Assembly (NCBI RefSeq): GCF_026410255.1
Contig: NZ_JAPMLL010000010.1
Location: 1 to 64,000 of the forward strand
DNA: 64,000 nt
Direction: 5' to 3'
Source: Xanthomarina sp. F1114
Lineage (GTDB): Bacteria; Bacteroidota; Bacteroidia; Flavobacteriales; Flavobacteriaceae
The notes beneath the pieces are model-generated. The model ran no database searches. It had not been told where the DNA came from and was given only the letters and a program-made list of their open reading frames with translations. A program made the translations under genes and the position numbers. Shown piece by piece: positions 36,414 to 46,183 of this stretch (position 1 is the first letter of the stretch; the number at the start of each line of letters is the position of its first letter).

Positions 36414-37720
36414 GAATTATAATCATTTTTTTCTGGAATAACTCCAAAAAGTGAAGAGCTAAAAATTAAAAGTATCACGCCATAATACAATACGTAAGTT
36501 ACAAAATGTGCAATATTTGCACCTTTAACTCCATACATATCTATAAACAAGACACTAGAAAGATATAGAACTATTACAGAAAAAGCTTCAGTAATCATAT
36601 AGTGCCAAAACATTTTTTTTGCTAGAAATTGATAAGCAATTACAATAGACAACACCTTTACAAAGTCTCCTAAAAGCTGCCATATAAACAGTTCTTCCAT
36701 AGGCTTAAACTCACTGGAAAAAACAATAGTAATAATATAAGTTCTAAGCAAATAGATAAGAAACAACCCAAATGCAAAAATTGGTATTATGGTTTTGTAA
36801 AAATTAAACACTTCATTTCTAAATTCTTTAGCATTGTCAATTTCGGATAATCTAGGTAAAATGTATAGTGTTAATAAAGAACTTACAAACATTAAATAAT
36901 AATTAGAAATCCGGTTCATCCCTTCCCAAAAACCTGCTTCTTTAAAGCCCACATTATCTATAATATAAGACCTTATAGCAATAGCTACAAAGGGTAAAAC
37001 TATAGCAGAAAACAAAGCCATTATAGAAAATGAGCTTAGTTTTTTAATGGTTGTAAACCTAACATTACTAACTTTTATAAGAGGCATTAAACTACGTTGA
37101 TTAATAATACCTACAAGCGTAATTAAAAAGATTAAAGATTCTGAAATAGCTACCGAAATTAATGCGCCATCTATACGGTTTTTATAGATTAAAAGTAGAG
37201 TCACCGAAACACCTAAGATTTGTCCGATAATGTTGATTATAATCAAAATTTTAAACTTTGAAAAACCATTCATTATAGAAAAAGTAAACAGGTTTAAGGT
37301 ATAAAAGGGAAGAGCTATAGCAAGAACTCTTATTACATAGGCGTAATCGTTATACTCGGGAAAAATTATATTGTTAATCGCTTCTGCATTAAAATAACAT
37401 GCAAATGACACGATTACTGTTGAAATAAAACCTAGGTAAAATGCAGATGAAATTGTTTTACTTAACTCAAAAGTATTGCTTTTAAATTCGGCAACATATT
37501 TCACTACTCCGTTGTATAAACCTAAAGTAGAAATGGACTGAATGGAATATAGGAAGTTTCTTAAATTTCCAATTAGTGCCATCCCTTCCGGCCCAATAAA
37601 ATGGGCTATGGCATTAGAAGTTAAAAGTCCTCCAACAATTCGAGTAATTAAAGACACCGAATTTAACGAAGCTACCTTAATTAACACATTATTATTTATA
37701 TACTTTACAAAGCGTTTCAA
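36410..37720 (-). CDS. Wzx-type polysaccharide flippase (O-antigen translocase)
   Basis: A 436-residue MOP-superfamily exporter with about 12 hydrophobic helices. It starts with LTSNAIAHFIGPEGMALIGNLRNFLYSIQSI, close to O-antigen translocases of the WzxE kind. It flips lipid-linked oligosaccharide across the inner membrane. It follows the aminotransferase gene directly. No wzy polymerase is obvious in the window. Confidence 0.85.
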   Translation of the reverse strand: MKRFVKYINNNVLIKVASLNSVSLITRIVGGLLTSNAIAHFIGPEGMALIGNLRNFLYSIQSISTLGLYNGVVKYVAEFKSNTFELSKTISSAFYLGFISTVIVSFACYFNAEAINNIIFPEYNDYAYVIRVLAIALPFYTLNLFTFSIMNGFSKFKILIIINIIGQILGVSVTLLLIYKNRIDGALISVAISESLIFLITLVGIINQRSLMPLIKVSNVRFTTIKKLSSFSIMALFSAIVLPFVAIAIRSYIIDNVGFKEAGFWEGMNRISNYYLMFVSSLLTLYILPRLSEIDNAKEFRNEVFNFYKTIIPIFAFGLFLIYLLRTYIITIVFSSEFKPMEELFIWQLLGDFVKVLSIVIAYQFLAKKMFWHYMITEAFSVIVLYLSSVLFIDMYGVKGANIAHFVTYVLYYGVILLIFSSSLFGVIPEKNDYNS

Positions 37721-38821
37721 CTAATAAGAGTTTATTATTTTTACAACCTGAGCTATCTCTTGGTTAGACATAACTGGACTTATTGGTAAACTAACAACTG
37801 TTTTATGAATCTGTTCAGTAATAGGCAAATTTAAATGACTAAAATTAATTAAAGCCTTCTGTTTATGAGGGGGAATTGGATAATGAATTAAAGTTTCAAT
37901 ATCATGATTTTTTAAATAGGACACAAATTTATCTCTATTTTTTACCCTAACAACAAATAGATGAAATACATGGTTTTTAGAACCATCGTAAAAAGGAAGT
38001 TCCACTTTTTTAGATGAAATTTCACTAAGATATCGGTTTGCTATTTCCTGACGTTTCAAGTTATCAGAATCTAAATGCGCCAATTTCATATTTAAAAAAA
38101 CAGCTTGAATTTCGTCCAATCTATGGTTATAACCTATTAAGTCAAATTCGTATTTTCTTTCTGTTCCATAATTATGCATTTTTTTTAACACTTCAGCCAA
38201 AGCCGCATTGTTTGTTGTAATGGCTCCACCATCTCCCAAGGCACCTAAATTTTTACTTGGATAGAAACTAAAAGCAGCAGCATGACTCAAGTTGCCAGCT
38301 TTTATTCTTGTCTCAGTTTCTGCGCCGTGAGCTTGTGCTGCATCTTCTATTACTAGCAAATTATGTTTTTCTGCAATGGTATTAATTGCCCCTATATTAG
38401 CTAATTGTCCATACAAATGCACAGCCATAATAGCTTTTACTTTAGGGTTTATATGCTTCTCAATTTCTTGAATGGATATATTAAATGTTTCTTCTTCTGG
38501 TTCTATAAAAACAGGTACCAATCCGGAATTTACTACAGATAAAACACTGGCAAAAAACGTGTTAGCAGGTATTAAAACATGGTCTCCAGGCTTTAAATTG
38601 CCCAAGCATAAATAAGCTTTAAATATTAAGGTTAAAGCATCTAAGCCATTGCTGGTTCCTATACAGTACTTAGTTCCACAATAAGCTGCAAAATTTGTTT
38701 CAAAAGCTTTAACCTCTTTTCCTAAAACATAATGACCAGAATCTAAAAACTGCTGAAATTTCTTTTGAAATTCAGGTTCAAACCTTTTATTGATTTTATA
38801 TAAATCAAGAAACTTTATCAT
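37721..38821 (-). CDS. DegT/DnrJ/EryC1 aminotransferase (FdtB/QdtB-like)
   Basis: A 366-residue PLP sugar aminotransferase: DAAQAHGAE and SFYPSKNLGALGDGGA with the Schiff-base Lys, plus NHRLDEIQAVFLNMKL. These features match FdtB/QdtB, which transaminate the 3-keto sugar made by the WxcM-like isomerase. It overlaps the FemAB-like gene by 4 bp (38818-38821) and precedes the flippase gene with no gap. Confidence 0.9.
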   Translation of the reverse strand: MIKFLDLYKINKRFEPEFQKKFQQFLDSGHYVLGKEVKAFETNFAAYCGTKYCIGTSNGLDALTLIFKAYLCLGNLKPGDHVLIPANTFFASVLSVVNSGLVPVFIEPEEETFNISIQEIEKHINPKVKAIMAVHLYGQLANIGAINTIAEKHNLLVIEDAAQAHGAETETRIKAGNLSHAAAFSFYPSKNLGALGDGGAITTNNAALAEVLKKMHNYGTERKYEFDLIGYNHRLDEIQAVFLNMKLAHLDSDNLKRQEIANRYLSEISSKKVELPFYDGSKNHVFHLFVVRVKNRDKFVSYLKNHDIETLIHYPIPPHKQKALINFSHLNLPITEQIHKTVVSLPISPVMSNQEIAQVVKIINSY

Positions 38822-39798
38822 AATAAAACATCGTTTAAAAAATGATGGTTTTTTGTAAAAACACTATAAAAATCATGAGAAATACTACTAGCTCCAAAAG
38901 ATTCTTTCCAAGCTTGTAAACCAGAATTTATTTGTTGTCCATTTTTTTCGCTACATACTCCAAAATCAAAATAAGGTTTCGATTTATATTCCTCATGAAT
39001 TAAATGATGAAACAAAAAGTCCAAACTTCCATACTCTTGTTTAGTATGGTTTGCAGAAATATATTGTGCATGAACAACCTTCTCGGTCTCAAAAACAGTT
39101 GTTCCTGCAATTATACTATTGTCTTTATACACATTAAACTGCCTGATGTTTTTAGGAAACTTAGATTTTAAATAACGTATTTCTTCTAGAGTATGAACAG
39201 GCTCTACCCCGTGTTTTTCTTCTAAATTTGGAATTAATATCTGATTCCAGAACCCTTCGAAGTCTTGCTCTTCTTTAACAAAAACCTCGTTTTTTTGAGC
39301 TCTTTTCAAACCTCTCTTTCTGTTTGACGAACTTACTTTAATAGGCTGTGTTGTATCTATAGCCAAAGACAAATCCCTTCTTAATAGTTGAGCTTTAAGC
39401 TTAAATAATAAATAATCCACCTCATCACTTGGTTGTACATGATACATTCTTGGGGTTGGCTTAATTATCAATTCTTCAACTCCTATCTCTTCTAAAGTTT
39501 CTAGCAAAGCTTTAAAAGCTTGTAAAGTAGTTTTAAAGGTTGAGTTCTTTGCAACTATTAAACCGCCATAAGTAAGACCTTGATGCGAGTATATAATATG
39601 GTTTTTAATATTGGCAGGGAAAACCGCTACGAGTTTCTTATTTTTAAAAATTAAAAAGGACTGATCTTGGAATCTATCTTTATGATATTCCATAAAATCG
39701 CGATGACATAAAAAAGTTCCATTTTTTGAATTTTGAACAAATTGGTTCCAAAGTTGGAAGTTTTTATCGGAATATGTTACAACTTTAAAGTCGCTCAT
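38818..39798 (-). CDS. FemAB-like / GNAT-fold N-acyltransferase
   Basis: A 326-residue protein with tandem acyltransferase folds: an N-terminal part (LWNQFVQNSKNGTFLCHRDFMEYHKDRFQD) and a C-terminal part (GTTVFETEKVVHAQYISANHTKQEYGSLDFLFHHLI...FDFGVCSEKNGQQINSGLQAWKESFG) typical of FemAB/BioF2-like enzymes. In operon with the sugar aminotransferase it most likely acylates the 3-amino group, the place taken by the hexapeptide-repeat FdtC elsewhere. This is inference from position. Confidence 0.75.
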   Translation of the reverse strand: MSDFKVVTYSDKNFQLWNQFVQNSKNGTFLCHRDFMEYHKDRFQDQSFLIFKNKKLVAVFPANIKNHIIYSHQGLTYGGLIVAKNSTFKTTLQAFKALLETLEEIGVEELIIKPTPRMYHVQPSDEVDYLLFKLKAQLLRRDLSLAIDTTQPIKVSSSNRKRGLKRAQKNEVFVKEEQDFEGFWNQILIPNLEEKHGVEPVHTLEEIRYLKSKFPKNIRQFNVYKDNSIIAGTTVFETEKVVHAQYISANHTKQEYGSLDFLFHHLIHEEYKSKPYFDFGVCSEKNGQQINSGLQAWKESFGASSISHDFYSVFTKNHHFLNDVLL

Positions 39799-40011
39799 GA
39801 GTAGGGATGTGAAAATCTAAATTTAAAGTTCTTTTCTTTCAAAAAAAATTTATGACTGTATTTTTATAAAATAAATCGTTCACAATGTAAGGGAATCCTA
39901 TTTCTAAAACACGACATTTTCTTAGAATTTTGATTCTAGAGACTATAATTTATGGCAATAACATTTTTAGTTAAATGGATTACTTATATTTAATCGCTAA
40001 ACGAATTTTCA

Positions 40012-41295
40012 TTGAATTTCTCAAAATACATAAACAAACAATCTGGGTTTCTAGCTGTCTATATTATAACCTTTATGATCTTAATTTTTCATGAAGCTAT
40101 TCATACTCCAGACACTTTCAGCTATTTACATGCTAATATTTACAGATCTCCTGGCTATGTGATTTTTGTCAAACTATTTCAAGTTGTTTTTAAAGATTAT
40201 TTCGATTTTTTTACGGTAGGTTTTCAGCTTCTCTTCGGACTTTTCGCTACACACCTTGTATTGACAAAAGTTTCAAAAGCACTCAACTTGCATATTATAA
40301 GTGAATTCATTTTCCTGGCCATTTTAATTTTTCCTTTTTTTGCTCCCCTATATATTGCAAATAATATTTGTTCTGAAGGTTTGAGTTATCCGCTTTATCT
40401 TTTATTTATTGCATTTACCGCAGATTTCTTTACAGATTATAATCAAAACTCATTTCGATTACTATCGGCTACCTTCATCTTATTGGCTTTAACTCGCGGA
40501 CAATTTATAGTGCTACCAATTATAATAGCCGTTATTTATATAATTAAAATTAAAAAATTAGCTCTTAGAAGATACCATCTTAAAAATATTGGTTTGCTGT
40601 TTTTAATTCCTGTTCTTATTATTTTAATGGATAAAAGCTATCACAAATTAAAAGACGGGCTTTTTGTTTCAACTCCTTTTACTAATATATGTTTATCTGG
40701 AGCTGCATTTTATGTAAGTGATGCTTCAGATATAGAATCTATAGAAAATAAAGACGATAAGATTATTTTTAAAGACTGTTATGGTTTTTTAGAGGAAAAC
40801 AACTGGTTATTATCAAGTAAAAAAAGAGATTCTTATACAGAATATTATAAGCATTTTCACAACAACTTAGGTAATATATGCAACTATACAGTACACGATC
40901 GAGGTACTGAATATTATCTAAATCAAGGTTTTGATATAAGAGAAGCCAGAGTAGGAATTGAAAATAGTAGTGGAGATATTGTAAAGGTTTTAATAAAGAA
41001 TAATTTCAGTAAATGGATAAAACTATATTACAGCAATCTAGTTCATGGATTTAAATCGGAATTACTCATGTTTTTTATACTACTTGTTTTTATTTTTAGT
41101 GGCATAAAATTCTTGTTTTCAAGGAATAATTATATGCTCTATTTATTTTTATTTTCATCTTTAATACTATCTAACGCCTTGATTGTTGCTTTGGCAGGTC
41201 ATTCCATTATGAGGTATTTATTCTATAATTATTCTTTGTTTTTCTTAATACTAATCATTCTTTTAAAATTACTCAAGCATGAAAAAAAAGCCTGA
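40012..41295 (+). CDS. Multi-pass GT-C-like membrane protein
   Basis: A 427-residue membrane protein with about 10 hydrophobic helices. The first loop has HTPDTFSYLHANIYRSPGY, matching the PDS-Y...RTPG pattern of the protein at 29072. The start is a TTG (MNFSKYINK); the next ATG would remove the first helix, so TTG is preferred. It overlaps the following glycosyltransferase by 17 bp. Likely a lipid-linked sugar transferase; substrate unknown. Confidence 0.65.
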   Translation: MNFSKYINKQSGFLAVYIITFMILIFHEAIHTPDTFSYLHANIYRSPGYVIFVKLFQVVFKDYFDFFTVGFQLLFGLFATHLVLTKVSKALNLHIISEFIFLAILIFPFFAPLYIANNICSEGLSYPLYLLFIAFTADFFTDYNQNSFRLLSATFILLALTRGQFIVLPIIIAVIYIIKIKKLALRRYHLKNIGLLFLIPVLIILMDKSYHKLKDGLFVSTPFTNICLSGAAFYVSDASDIESIENKDDKIIFKDCYGFLEENNWLLSSKKRDSYTEYYKHFHNNLGNICNYTVHDRGTEYYLNQGFDIREARVGIENSSGDIVKVLIKNNFSKWIKLYYSNLVHGFKSELLMFFILLVFIFSGIKFLFSRNNYMLYLFLFSSLILSNALIVALAGHSIMRYLFYNYSLFFLILIILLKLLKHEKKA

Positions 41296-42439
41296 ATTAT
41301 CAATCGTTATGCCTTGCTTAAATGAAGCTGAGACTCTAGAAGTTTGCATTTCTAAAGCAAAACGTTTTTTAGTTAAGAATCAGGTTAATGGTGAAATTAT
41401 TATTGCTGACAATGGTAGCACCGATGGCTCTCAACAGATAGCGGAAGCATTAGGAGCTAAAGTTATTCCTGTAAAAGAAAAGGGTTATGGAAGTGCTTTA
41501 CGAGGAGGAATTGAAGCTGCATCGGGAACTTATATAATTATGGCAGATGCTGACGATAGTTATAACTTTGAAGCGCTCTCTCCTTTTTTAAAAGAACTTA
41601 GAGCCGGAAACGACTTAGTTATGGGAAACAGGTTTAAAGGAGGTGTAGAAAAAGGTGCTATGCCGCTCTTACACAAATACTTAGGTAATCCTGTTTTATC
41701 TTTTTTAGGGCGTTTGTTCTATAGAATAGATATTGGCGATTTTCATTGTGGCTTAAGAGGTTTTAGCAAAGAAGCCTATTACAAAATGGATTTAAAAACA
41801 ACCGGAATGGAGTTTGCTTCAGAGATGATTGTAAAATCTAAATTGAATAATCTAAAAATAGTTGAAGTTCCAACAACCCTAAAACCAGATGGAAGAACTA
41901 GAGCTCCACATCTTAATACATGGAGAGATGGCTGGAGACATTTAAGATTCTTACTTTTATACAGTCCGCAATGGCTATTCTTAATTCCAGGTATATTTTT
42001 AATCTTAGTTGGATTTATTTCTTCTGTACTCATTATAAGTCATCCAATTAGTTTTAATACAATTCAATTAGACGTCCATACCTTACTTTACACCTCAAGT
42101 GCTGTACTTATTGGTTTTCAGTTTATCGTATTTTATGCGTTGACTAAAATTTATGCCGTAGAAAATAATTTACTACCTAAAAGTACGCGTTACAATAAGC
42201 TATTTAAGTATTTAAACCTTGAAACAGGTTTAGTTATTGGAGCTCTTTTTCTAATTCTTGGATTAGTACTAAGTTATTTCGGACTCGATATTTGGAGGCA
42301 TTCGAATTTTGGTGAACTAAACCCTTCTGAAACCTTAAGAATTATTATCCCTGCAGTATTTACCATACTTCTAGGAATGCAAATAATTTTCTTTAGTTTG
42401 TTTTTTAGTATTCTTGGATTAAAGAACACAAATAAATAA
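41279..42439 (+). CDS. Family 2 glycosyltransferase with membrane tail
   Basis: A 386-residue protein: GT-A domain about 1-235 (LSIVMPCLNEAETLE, IADNGSTDGS, IIMADADDSYNF as DxD, IGDFHCGLRGFSKEAYYKM). About four hydrophobic helices follow (232-255, 265-290, 318-345, 355-382). This layout is shared with polyprenyl-phosphate glucose or GlcNAc synthases. It overlaps the GT-C gene before it, again a donor-maker and donor-user pair. Confidence 0.85.
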   Translation: MKKKPELSIVMPCLNEAETLEVCISKAKRFLVKNQVNGEIIIADNGSTDGSQQIAEALGAKVIPVKEKGYGSALRGGIEAASGTYIIMADADDSYNFEALSPFLKELRAGNDLVMGNRFKGGVEKGAMPLLHKYLGNPVLSFLGRLFYRIDIGDFHCGLRGFSKEAYYKMDLKTTGMEFASEMIVKSKLNNLKIVEVPTTLKPDGRTRAPHLNTWRDGWRHLRFLLLYSPQWLFLIPGIFLILVGFISSVLIISHPISFNTIQLDVHTLLYTSSAVLIGFQFIVFYALTKIYAVENNLLPKSTRYNKLFKYLNLETGLVIGALFLILGLVLSYFGLDIWRHSNFGELNPSETLRIIIPAVFTILLGMQIIFFSLFFSILGLKNTNK

Positions 42440-42442
42440 CCA

Positions 42443-42673
42443 TTAATTCTTTTTAAGAACTAAATAATAAAGATTAATTAGCGCTATAGCACCATTAGAG
42501 ATAATAATTGGCCAAGAAGTTTGCAACATAAAACCATAAATTACAAAAAGAATACATCCAATGGTATTAATAATTCTTAGTTTTCTTACATCCTTCATAG
42601 TGAAGGAGATTAATAATCCTGCCATGGCTGCATACCCAACCCATTCTGTTAGAGGAATTCCAAAAAAATCCAT
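42443..42673 (-). CDS. Small YgjV-like membrane protein
   Basis: A 76-residue protein with three hydrophobic segments, MDFFGIPLTEWVGYAAMAGLLISF...KLRIINTIGCILFVIYGF, fitting the YgjV family (sometimes mislabelled uroporphyrinogen decarboxylase). Role unknown. It converges on the preceding glycosyltransferase gene with 3 bp between stops. Confidence 0.7.
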   Translation of the reverse strand: MDFFGIPLTEWVGYAAMAGLLISFTMKDVRKLRIINTIGCILFVIYGFMLQTSWPIIISNGAIALINLYYLVLKKN

Positions 42674-42696
42674 ATAATAACTGTTTATTTAAGTCG

Positions 42697-42732
42697 AAAA
42701 AAGAGGAATCCGTTTATAGGATTCCTCTTTTT
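42697..42732 (-). terminator. Terminator of typA
   Basis: AAAAAGAGGAATCC (42698-42711) and GGATTCCTCTTTTT (42719-42732): a 14-bp perfect stem, 7-nt loop and flanking A/T runs, 24 bp past the typA stop. Confidence 0.88.
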
Positions 42733-42756
42733 AATATATTAATTGAACTATTTAAA

Positions 42757-44556
42757 TTAAATAGTTTTATTTCTTTTACGTTCTACTTCTGTCAATAAAA
42801 TTTTACGTAAACGTATGTGATTTGGTGTTACTTCAACATACTCATCTTTTTGAATATATTCTAAAGCCTCTTCCAACGAGAACTTAATAGCTGGTACAAT
42901 TTTAGCTTTATCGTCTGCACCAGAACTACGTACGTTACTCATCTTTTTAGTTTTAGTAACGTTTACAGTCATATCATCTCCACGAGAGTTTTCACCAATT
43001 ACTTGACCTTCATAGATGTCTTCACCTGGATCTACAAAAAACTTACCTCTATCTTGTAATTTATCAATAGAATAAGGAATAGCTTGCCCCTTTTCCATAG
43101 AAACTAAAGATCCATTCTGACGTTCTGGAATACCTCCTTTTAAAGGTTGGTACTCTTTAAATCTATGTGCCATAATAGCTTCTCCGGCAGTAGCTGTTAA
43201 CAGTTGATTACGCAAACCAATAATCCCTCTAGATGGAACTAAAAATTCACAAACCATTCTGTCTCCTTTAGCCTCCATGCTTAGCATTTCACCTTTACGC
43301 ATAGTCACCATTTCAATTGCTTTTCCAGAAACTTCTTCTGGTAAATCGATGGTCATCTCTTCCACTGGTTCACATTTAACTCCGTCAATTTCTTTAATAA
43401 TTACTTGTGGTTGACCAATTTGTAATTCGTAACCTTCACGACGCATAGTTTCAATTAAAACCGATAAGTGTAATACACCACGACCAAAAACCATAAACTT
43501 ATCAGCACTATCGGTTTCATTAACACGTAAGGCTAAATTCTTTTCTAGTTCTTTGTTTAAACGGTCTTTTATATGTCTAGAAGTTACAAACTTTCCGTCT
43601 TTTCCAAAGAAGGGCGAATCGTTAATAGTAAACAACATACTCATTGTAGGCTCATCTATTGCTATAGTTTTTAAACCTTCAGGATTTTCAAAATCGGCAA
43701 CGGTATCACCAATTTCAAAACCTTCCAATCCAACAATAGCACATATATCTCCAGGTTGAACTTCTTCAACCTTCTTACGTCCTACTCCTTCAAAAACATG
43801 AAGTTCTTTAATCCTATTTTTTACAATACTTCCATCTCTTTTTACCAAAGAAATGTTTTGTCCTACTTTTAATTCGCCACGAGTTAACCTACCAATAGCA
43901 ATACGTCCTGTAAAAGAAGAAAAGTCTAAAGATGTAATTAACATTTGCGTATTTCCTTCTGGAATTTTTGGAGAAGGAATATGTTCGATAACCATATCTA
44001 ATAATGGTTCGATATTTTCAGTTTGATTTTTCCAATCATCACTCATCCAGTTGTTCTTAGCAGAACCATATACCGCTGGAAAGTCTAATTGCCATTCTTC
44101 AGCACCAAGTTCAAACATTAAGTCAAATACAGCCTCGTGTACATCGTCTGGCGTACAGTTTTCTTTATCAACTTTATTAATAACCACACATGGCTTTAAA
44201 CCTAAATCAATAGCTTTTTGTAATACAAAACGTGTTTGAGGCATAGGACCTTCAAAAGCGTCAACTATCAATAAAACACCGTCGGCCATATTCAATACAC
44301 GTTCAACTTCACCTCCAAAATCGGCGTGACCAGGTGTATCAATTATATTTATTTTAGTGTCTTTATAAATTACAGACACGTTCTTAGAGGTAATTGTTAT
44401 TCCTCTTTCTCGTTCTAAATCGTTGTTATCTAGAATTAAATCGCCAGTATTCTCGTTTTCACGGAATAATTGACAATGGTACATGATTTTATCAACCATA
44501 GTAGTTTTACCGTGATCGACGTGGGCAATAATTGCAATGTTTTTAATGTTAGCCAT
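42757..44556 (-). CDS. typA: Ribosome-associated GTPase TypA/BipA
   Basis: A 599-residue translational GTPase. G1 IAHVDHGKTTMVDKI, switch I region RERGITITSKN, G3 DTPGHADF, G4 NKVDKE. The EF-G-like domains III and V and the TypA-specific C-terminal domain (from about 480) are present. It assists 50S assembly and stress growth at low temperature. It has its own promoter and terminator, so is monocistronic. Confidence 0.97.
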   Translation of the reverse strand: MANIKNIAIIAHVDHGKTTMVDKIMYHCQLFRENENTGDLILDNNDLERERGITITSKNVSVIYKDTKINIIDTPGHADFGGEVERVLNMADGVLLIVDAFEGPMPQTRFVLQKAIDLGLKPCVVINKVDKENCTPDDVHEAVFDLMFELGAEEWQLDFPAVYGSAKNNWMSDDWKNQTENIEPLLDMVIEHIPSPKIPEGNTQMLITSLDFSSFTGRIAIGRLTRGELKVGQNISLVKRDGSIVKNRIKELHVFEGVGRKKVEEVQPGDICAIVGLEGFEIGDTVADFENPEGLKTIAIDEPTMSMLFTINDSPFFGKDGKFVTSRHIKDRLNKELEKNLALRVNETDSADKFMVFGRGVLHLSVLIETMRREGYELQIGQPQVIIKEIDGVKCEPVEEMTIDLPEEVSGKAIEMVTMRKGEMLSMEAKGDRMVCEFLVPSRGIIGLRNQLLTATAGEAIMAHRFKEYQPLKGGIPERQNGSLVSMEKGQAIPYSIDKLQDRGKFFVDPGEDIYEGQVIGENSRGDDMTVNVTKTKKMSNVRSSGADDKAKIVPAIKFSLEEALEYIQKDEYVEVTPNHIRLRKILLTEVERKRNKTI

Positions 44557-44579
44557 ATAGGTGCTTTATTTTGAGCGTG

Positions 44580-44608
44580 CAAAGTTACGTTTTATTTTTT
44601 TAGCACAA
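44580..44608 (-). promoter_or_regulatory. typA promoter
   Basis: Minus strand: TTG (complement of 44606-44608), 18 nt, then TAACTTTG (complement of 44580-44587). This is a full match to TTG-N18-TAnnTTTG, 23 bp upstream of the typA ATG. Confidence 0.7.
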
Positions 44609-44786
44609 CTGTTTTATTCTTATTAATAGTTAATTAAATGTTATAGTTCCCTATGTATAAAGTATCAGTTTGTACCTTTCGTTTATAATGTTATTAATTT
44701 TTAGCAAAAGGCATTGCTCAGCAAATTACCAAACTTAATAGCATTAATTACCTTGGTTTGATTTAGATAATAAAATCGCTTATAAC

Positions 44787-45149
44787 ATGAAACTCCTGAT
44801 TAACAAATATACAAAATTCATTCCTTACCTATATTTTATAGCTGCTGTAGCATATTGGTTTTCAAGCGTTAACAAAATAGAAGGAGTAACTGCCTACCCG
44901 ATTCTATTATTTGGGATCCCATTTGTTTGGCAACTAATAAAACCCAGCAAACAATTAAACTTTTCTTTGGGGATTATTTTTGTTTGCTTATCTTCTTATA
45001 TGATTCTAGCGTATTTAATGAACTCCCTTAATATCATTTCTTTTTCCGAAACCATCCAAGACTTCCTTATTCTTAGTGGCGTATTTGTTTTTGGCAACTT
45101 TTTAATGTCGCTTTGGATGATAAGAAATAGTATGAAAAAAGCATTCTAA
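44787..45149 (+). CDS. Small hydrophobic membrane protein
   Basis: A 120-residue protein with four predicted helices (about 11-27, 37-50, 57-78, 86-115). No family recognised. Start ATG with A-rich leader. It is 33 bp before the kdsA ATG, but the -7 box of kdsA begins 6 bp after its stop, so kdsA may be transcribed separately. Confidence 0.5.
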   Translation: MKLLINKYTKFIPYLYFIAAVAYWFSSVNKIEGVTAYPILLFGIPFVWQLIKPSKQLNFSLGIIFVCLSSYMILAYLMNSLNIISFSETIQDFLILSGVFVFGNFLMSLWMIRNSMKKAF

Positions 45150-45154
45150 ATATG

Positions 45155-45162
45155 TATCTTTG
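45155..45162 (+). promoter_or_regulatory. -7 promoter box of kdsA
   Basis: TATCTTTG matches TAnnTTTG exactly, 20 bp before the kdsA ATG. No -33 TTG at the usual distance, so strength is uncertain. Confidence 0.45.
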
Positions 45163-45182
45163 CAGTCTAAATTTAAGTAGAT

Positions 45183-46001
45183 ATGACTCTCAACGAAGTA
45201 CCTAAAATAAAGTTTACTAATTCCAATAATTTTTTTCTACTTGCCGGACCATGTGCCATTGAAGGAGAAGATATGGCTATGCGTATAGCCGAAAAAATTA
45301 TAACTATTACTGATAAACTCGAAATTCCGTTTATTTTTAAAGGTAGTTTTAAAAAAGCAAACAGAAGCAGAATTGATAGTTTTACGGGTATTGGAGATGA
45401 AAAAGCGCTTAAAATTCTTCAAAAAGTTTCTAATACATTTAGCGTACCAACGGTAACAGATATTCATGAGGTTTCTGATGCTGCAATGGCTGCCCAATAT
45501 GTAGATGTTCTACAAATTCCCGCTTTTTTAGTGCGCCAGACAGATTTAGTTGTTGCTGCTGCAAAAACAGGGAAAGTTGTCAACCTGAAAAAAGGACAAT
45601 TTATGAGTCCCGAATCCATGAAACATGCAGCGCAAAAAGTATTGGATGCTGGAAATAATAAAGTTTGGATTACAGATAGAGGCACCATGTTTGGCTATCA
45701 AGATATGATTGTCGATTTCCGTGGTATTCCTACCATGCGCCAATATGCACCCACTATATTAGACGTAACCCATTCTTTACAACAACCTAATCAAAGTGCT
45801 GGAGTTACAGGTGGTAGACCAGATATGATTGAAACCATTGCTAGAGCTGGAATTGTAAACAATGTTGATGGTCTTTTTATTGAAACACATTTCGATCCGG
45901 CACATGCTAAAAGCGACGGTGCTAATATGTTACACCTAGATAATTTAGAGAAGCTATTATCTAATTTAGTGGCTATTAGAAAAACCGTTCAAAGCTTATA
46001 A
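45183..46001 (+). CDS. kdsA: 3-deoxy-8-phosphooctulonate synthase
   Basis: A 272-residue enzyme that joins phosphoenolpyruvate and arabinose-5-phosphate to make Kdo-8-phosphate for lipopolysaccharide. Signature blocks: FLLAGPCAIEGEDMA, FKGSFKKANRSR, TDIHE, ILQIPAFLVRQTDL, KKGQFMSPE, DRGTMFGYQDMIVD and GVTGGRPDMI. Length matches the family. It lies near, but outside, the polysaccharide gene region. Confidence 0.96.
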   Translation: MTLNEVPKIKFTNSNNFFLLAGPCAIEGEDMAMRIAEKIITITDKLEIPFIFKGSFKKANRSRIDSFTGIGDEKALKILQKVSNTFSVPTVTDIHEVSDAAMAAQYVDVLQIPAFLVRQTDLVVAAAKTGKVVNLKKGQFMSPESMKHAAQKVLDAGNNKVWITDRGTMFGYQDMIVDFRGIPTMRQYAPTILDVTHSLQQPNQSAGVTGGRPDMIETIARAGIVNNVDGLFIETHFDPAHAKSDGANMLHLDNLEKLLSNLVAIRKTVQSL

Positions 46002-46085
46002 TAAATATAGCTGTAATAGTCATGTCTTATTACCTTCTTATAGGATAATTATCCCTATTTTTGCAAACCGAAAAAAGAACTAGCT

Positions 46086-46149
46086 GCAGTTTTTCTGTTA
46101 TACGTATTTTCTCTAAAAACAAATAACAGCAAAACTGTTGCTTTTTTTT
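46086..46149 (+). terminator. Likely terminator of kdsA
   Basis: GCAGTTTT (46086-46093) and CTGTTAT (46095-46101) pair with ATAACAG (46123-46129) and AAAACTG (46131-46137), with one mismatch between, a 21-nt loop, and 8 T at 46142-46149. It lies 85 bp after kdsA. Confidence 0.6.
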
Positions 46150-46154
46150 GCTCG

Positions 46155-46183
46155 GATGTTAAGGAACCGACAACCTTGACGTC
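46155..46183 (+). promoter_or_regulatory. Hairpin in the leader of the outer-membrane protein gene
   Basis: GATGTTAAGG (46155-46164) and CCTTGACGTC (46174-46183) pair over 10 positions, two as G-U, with a 9-nt loop. No T-run follows, so it is not a terminator. Its role is unknown. Confidence 0.35.
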
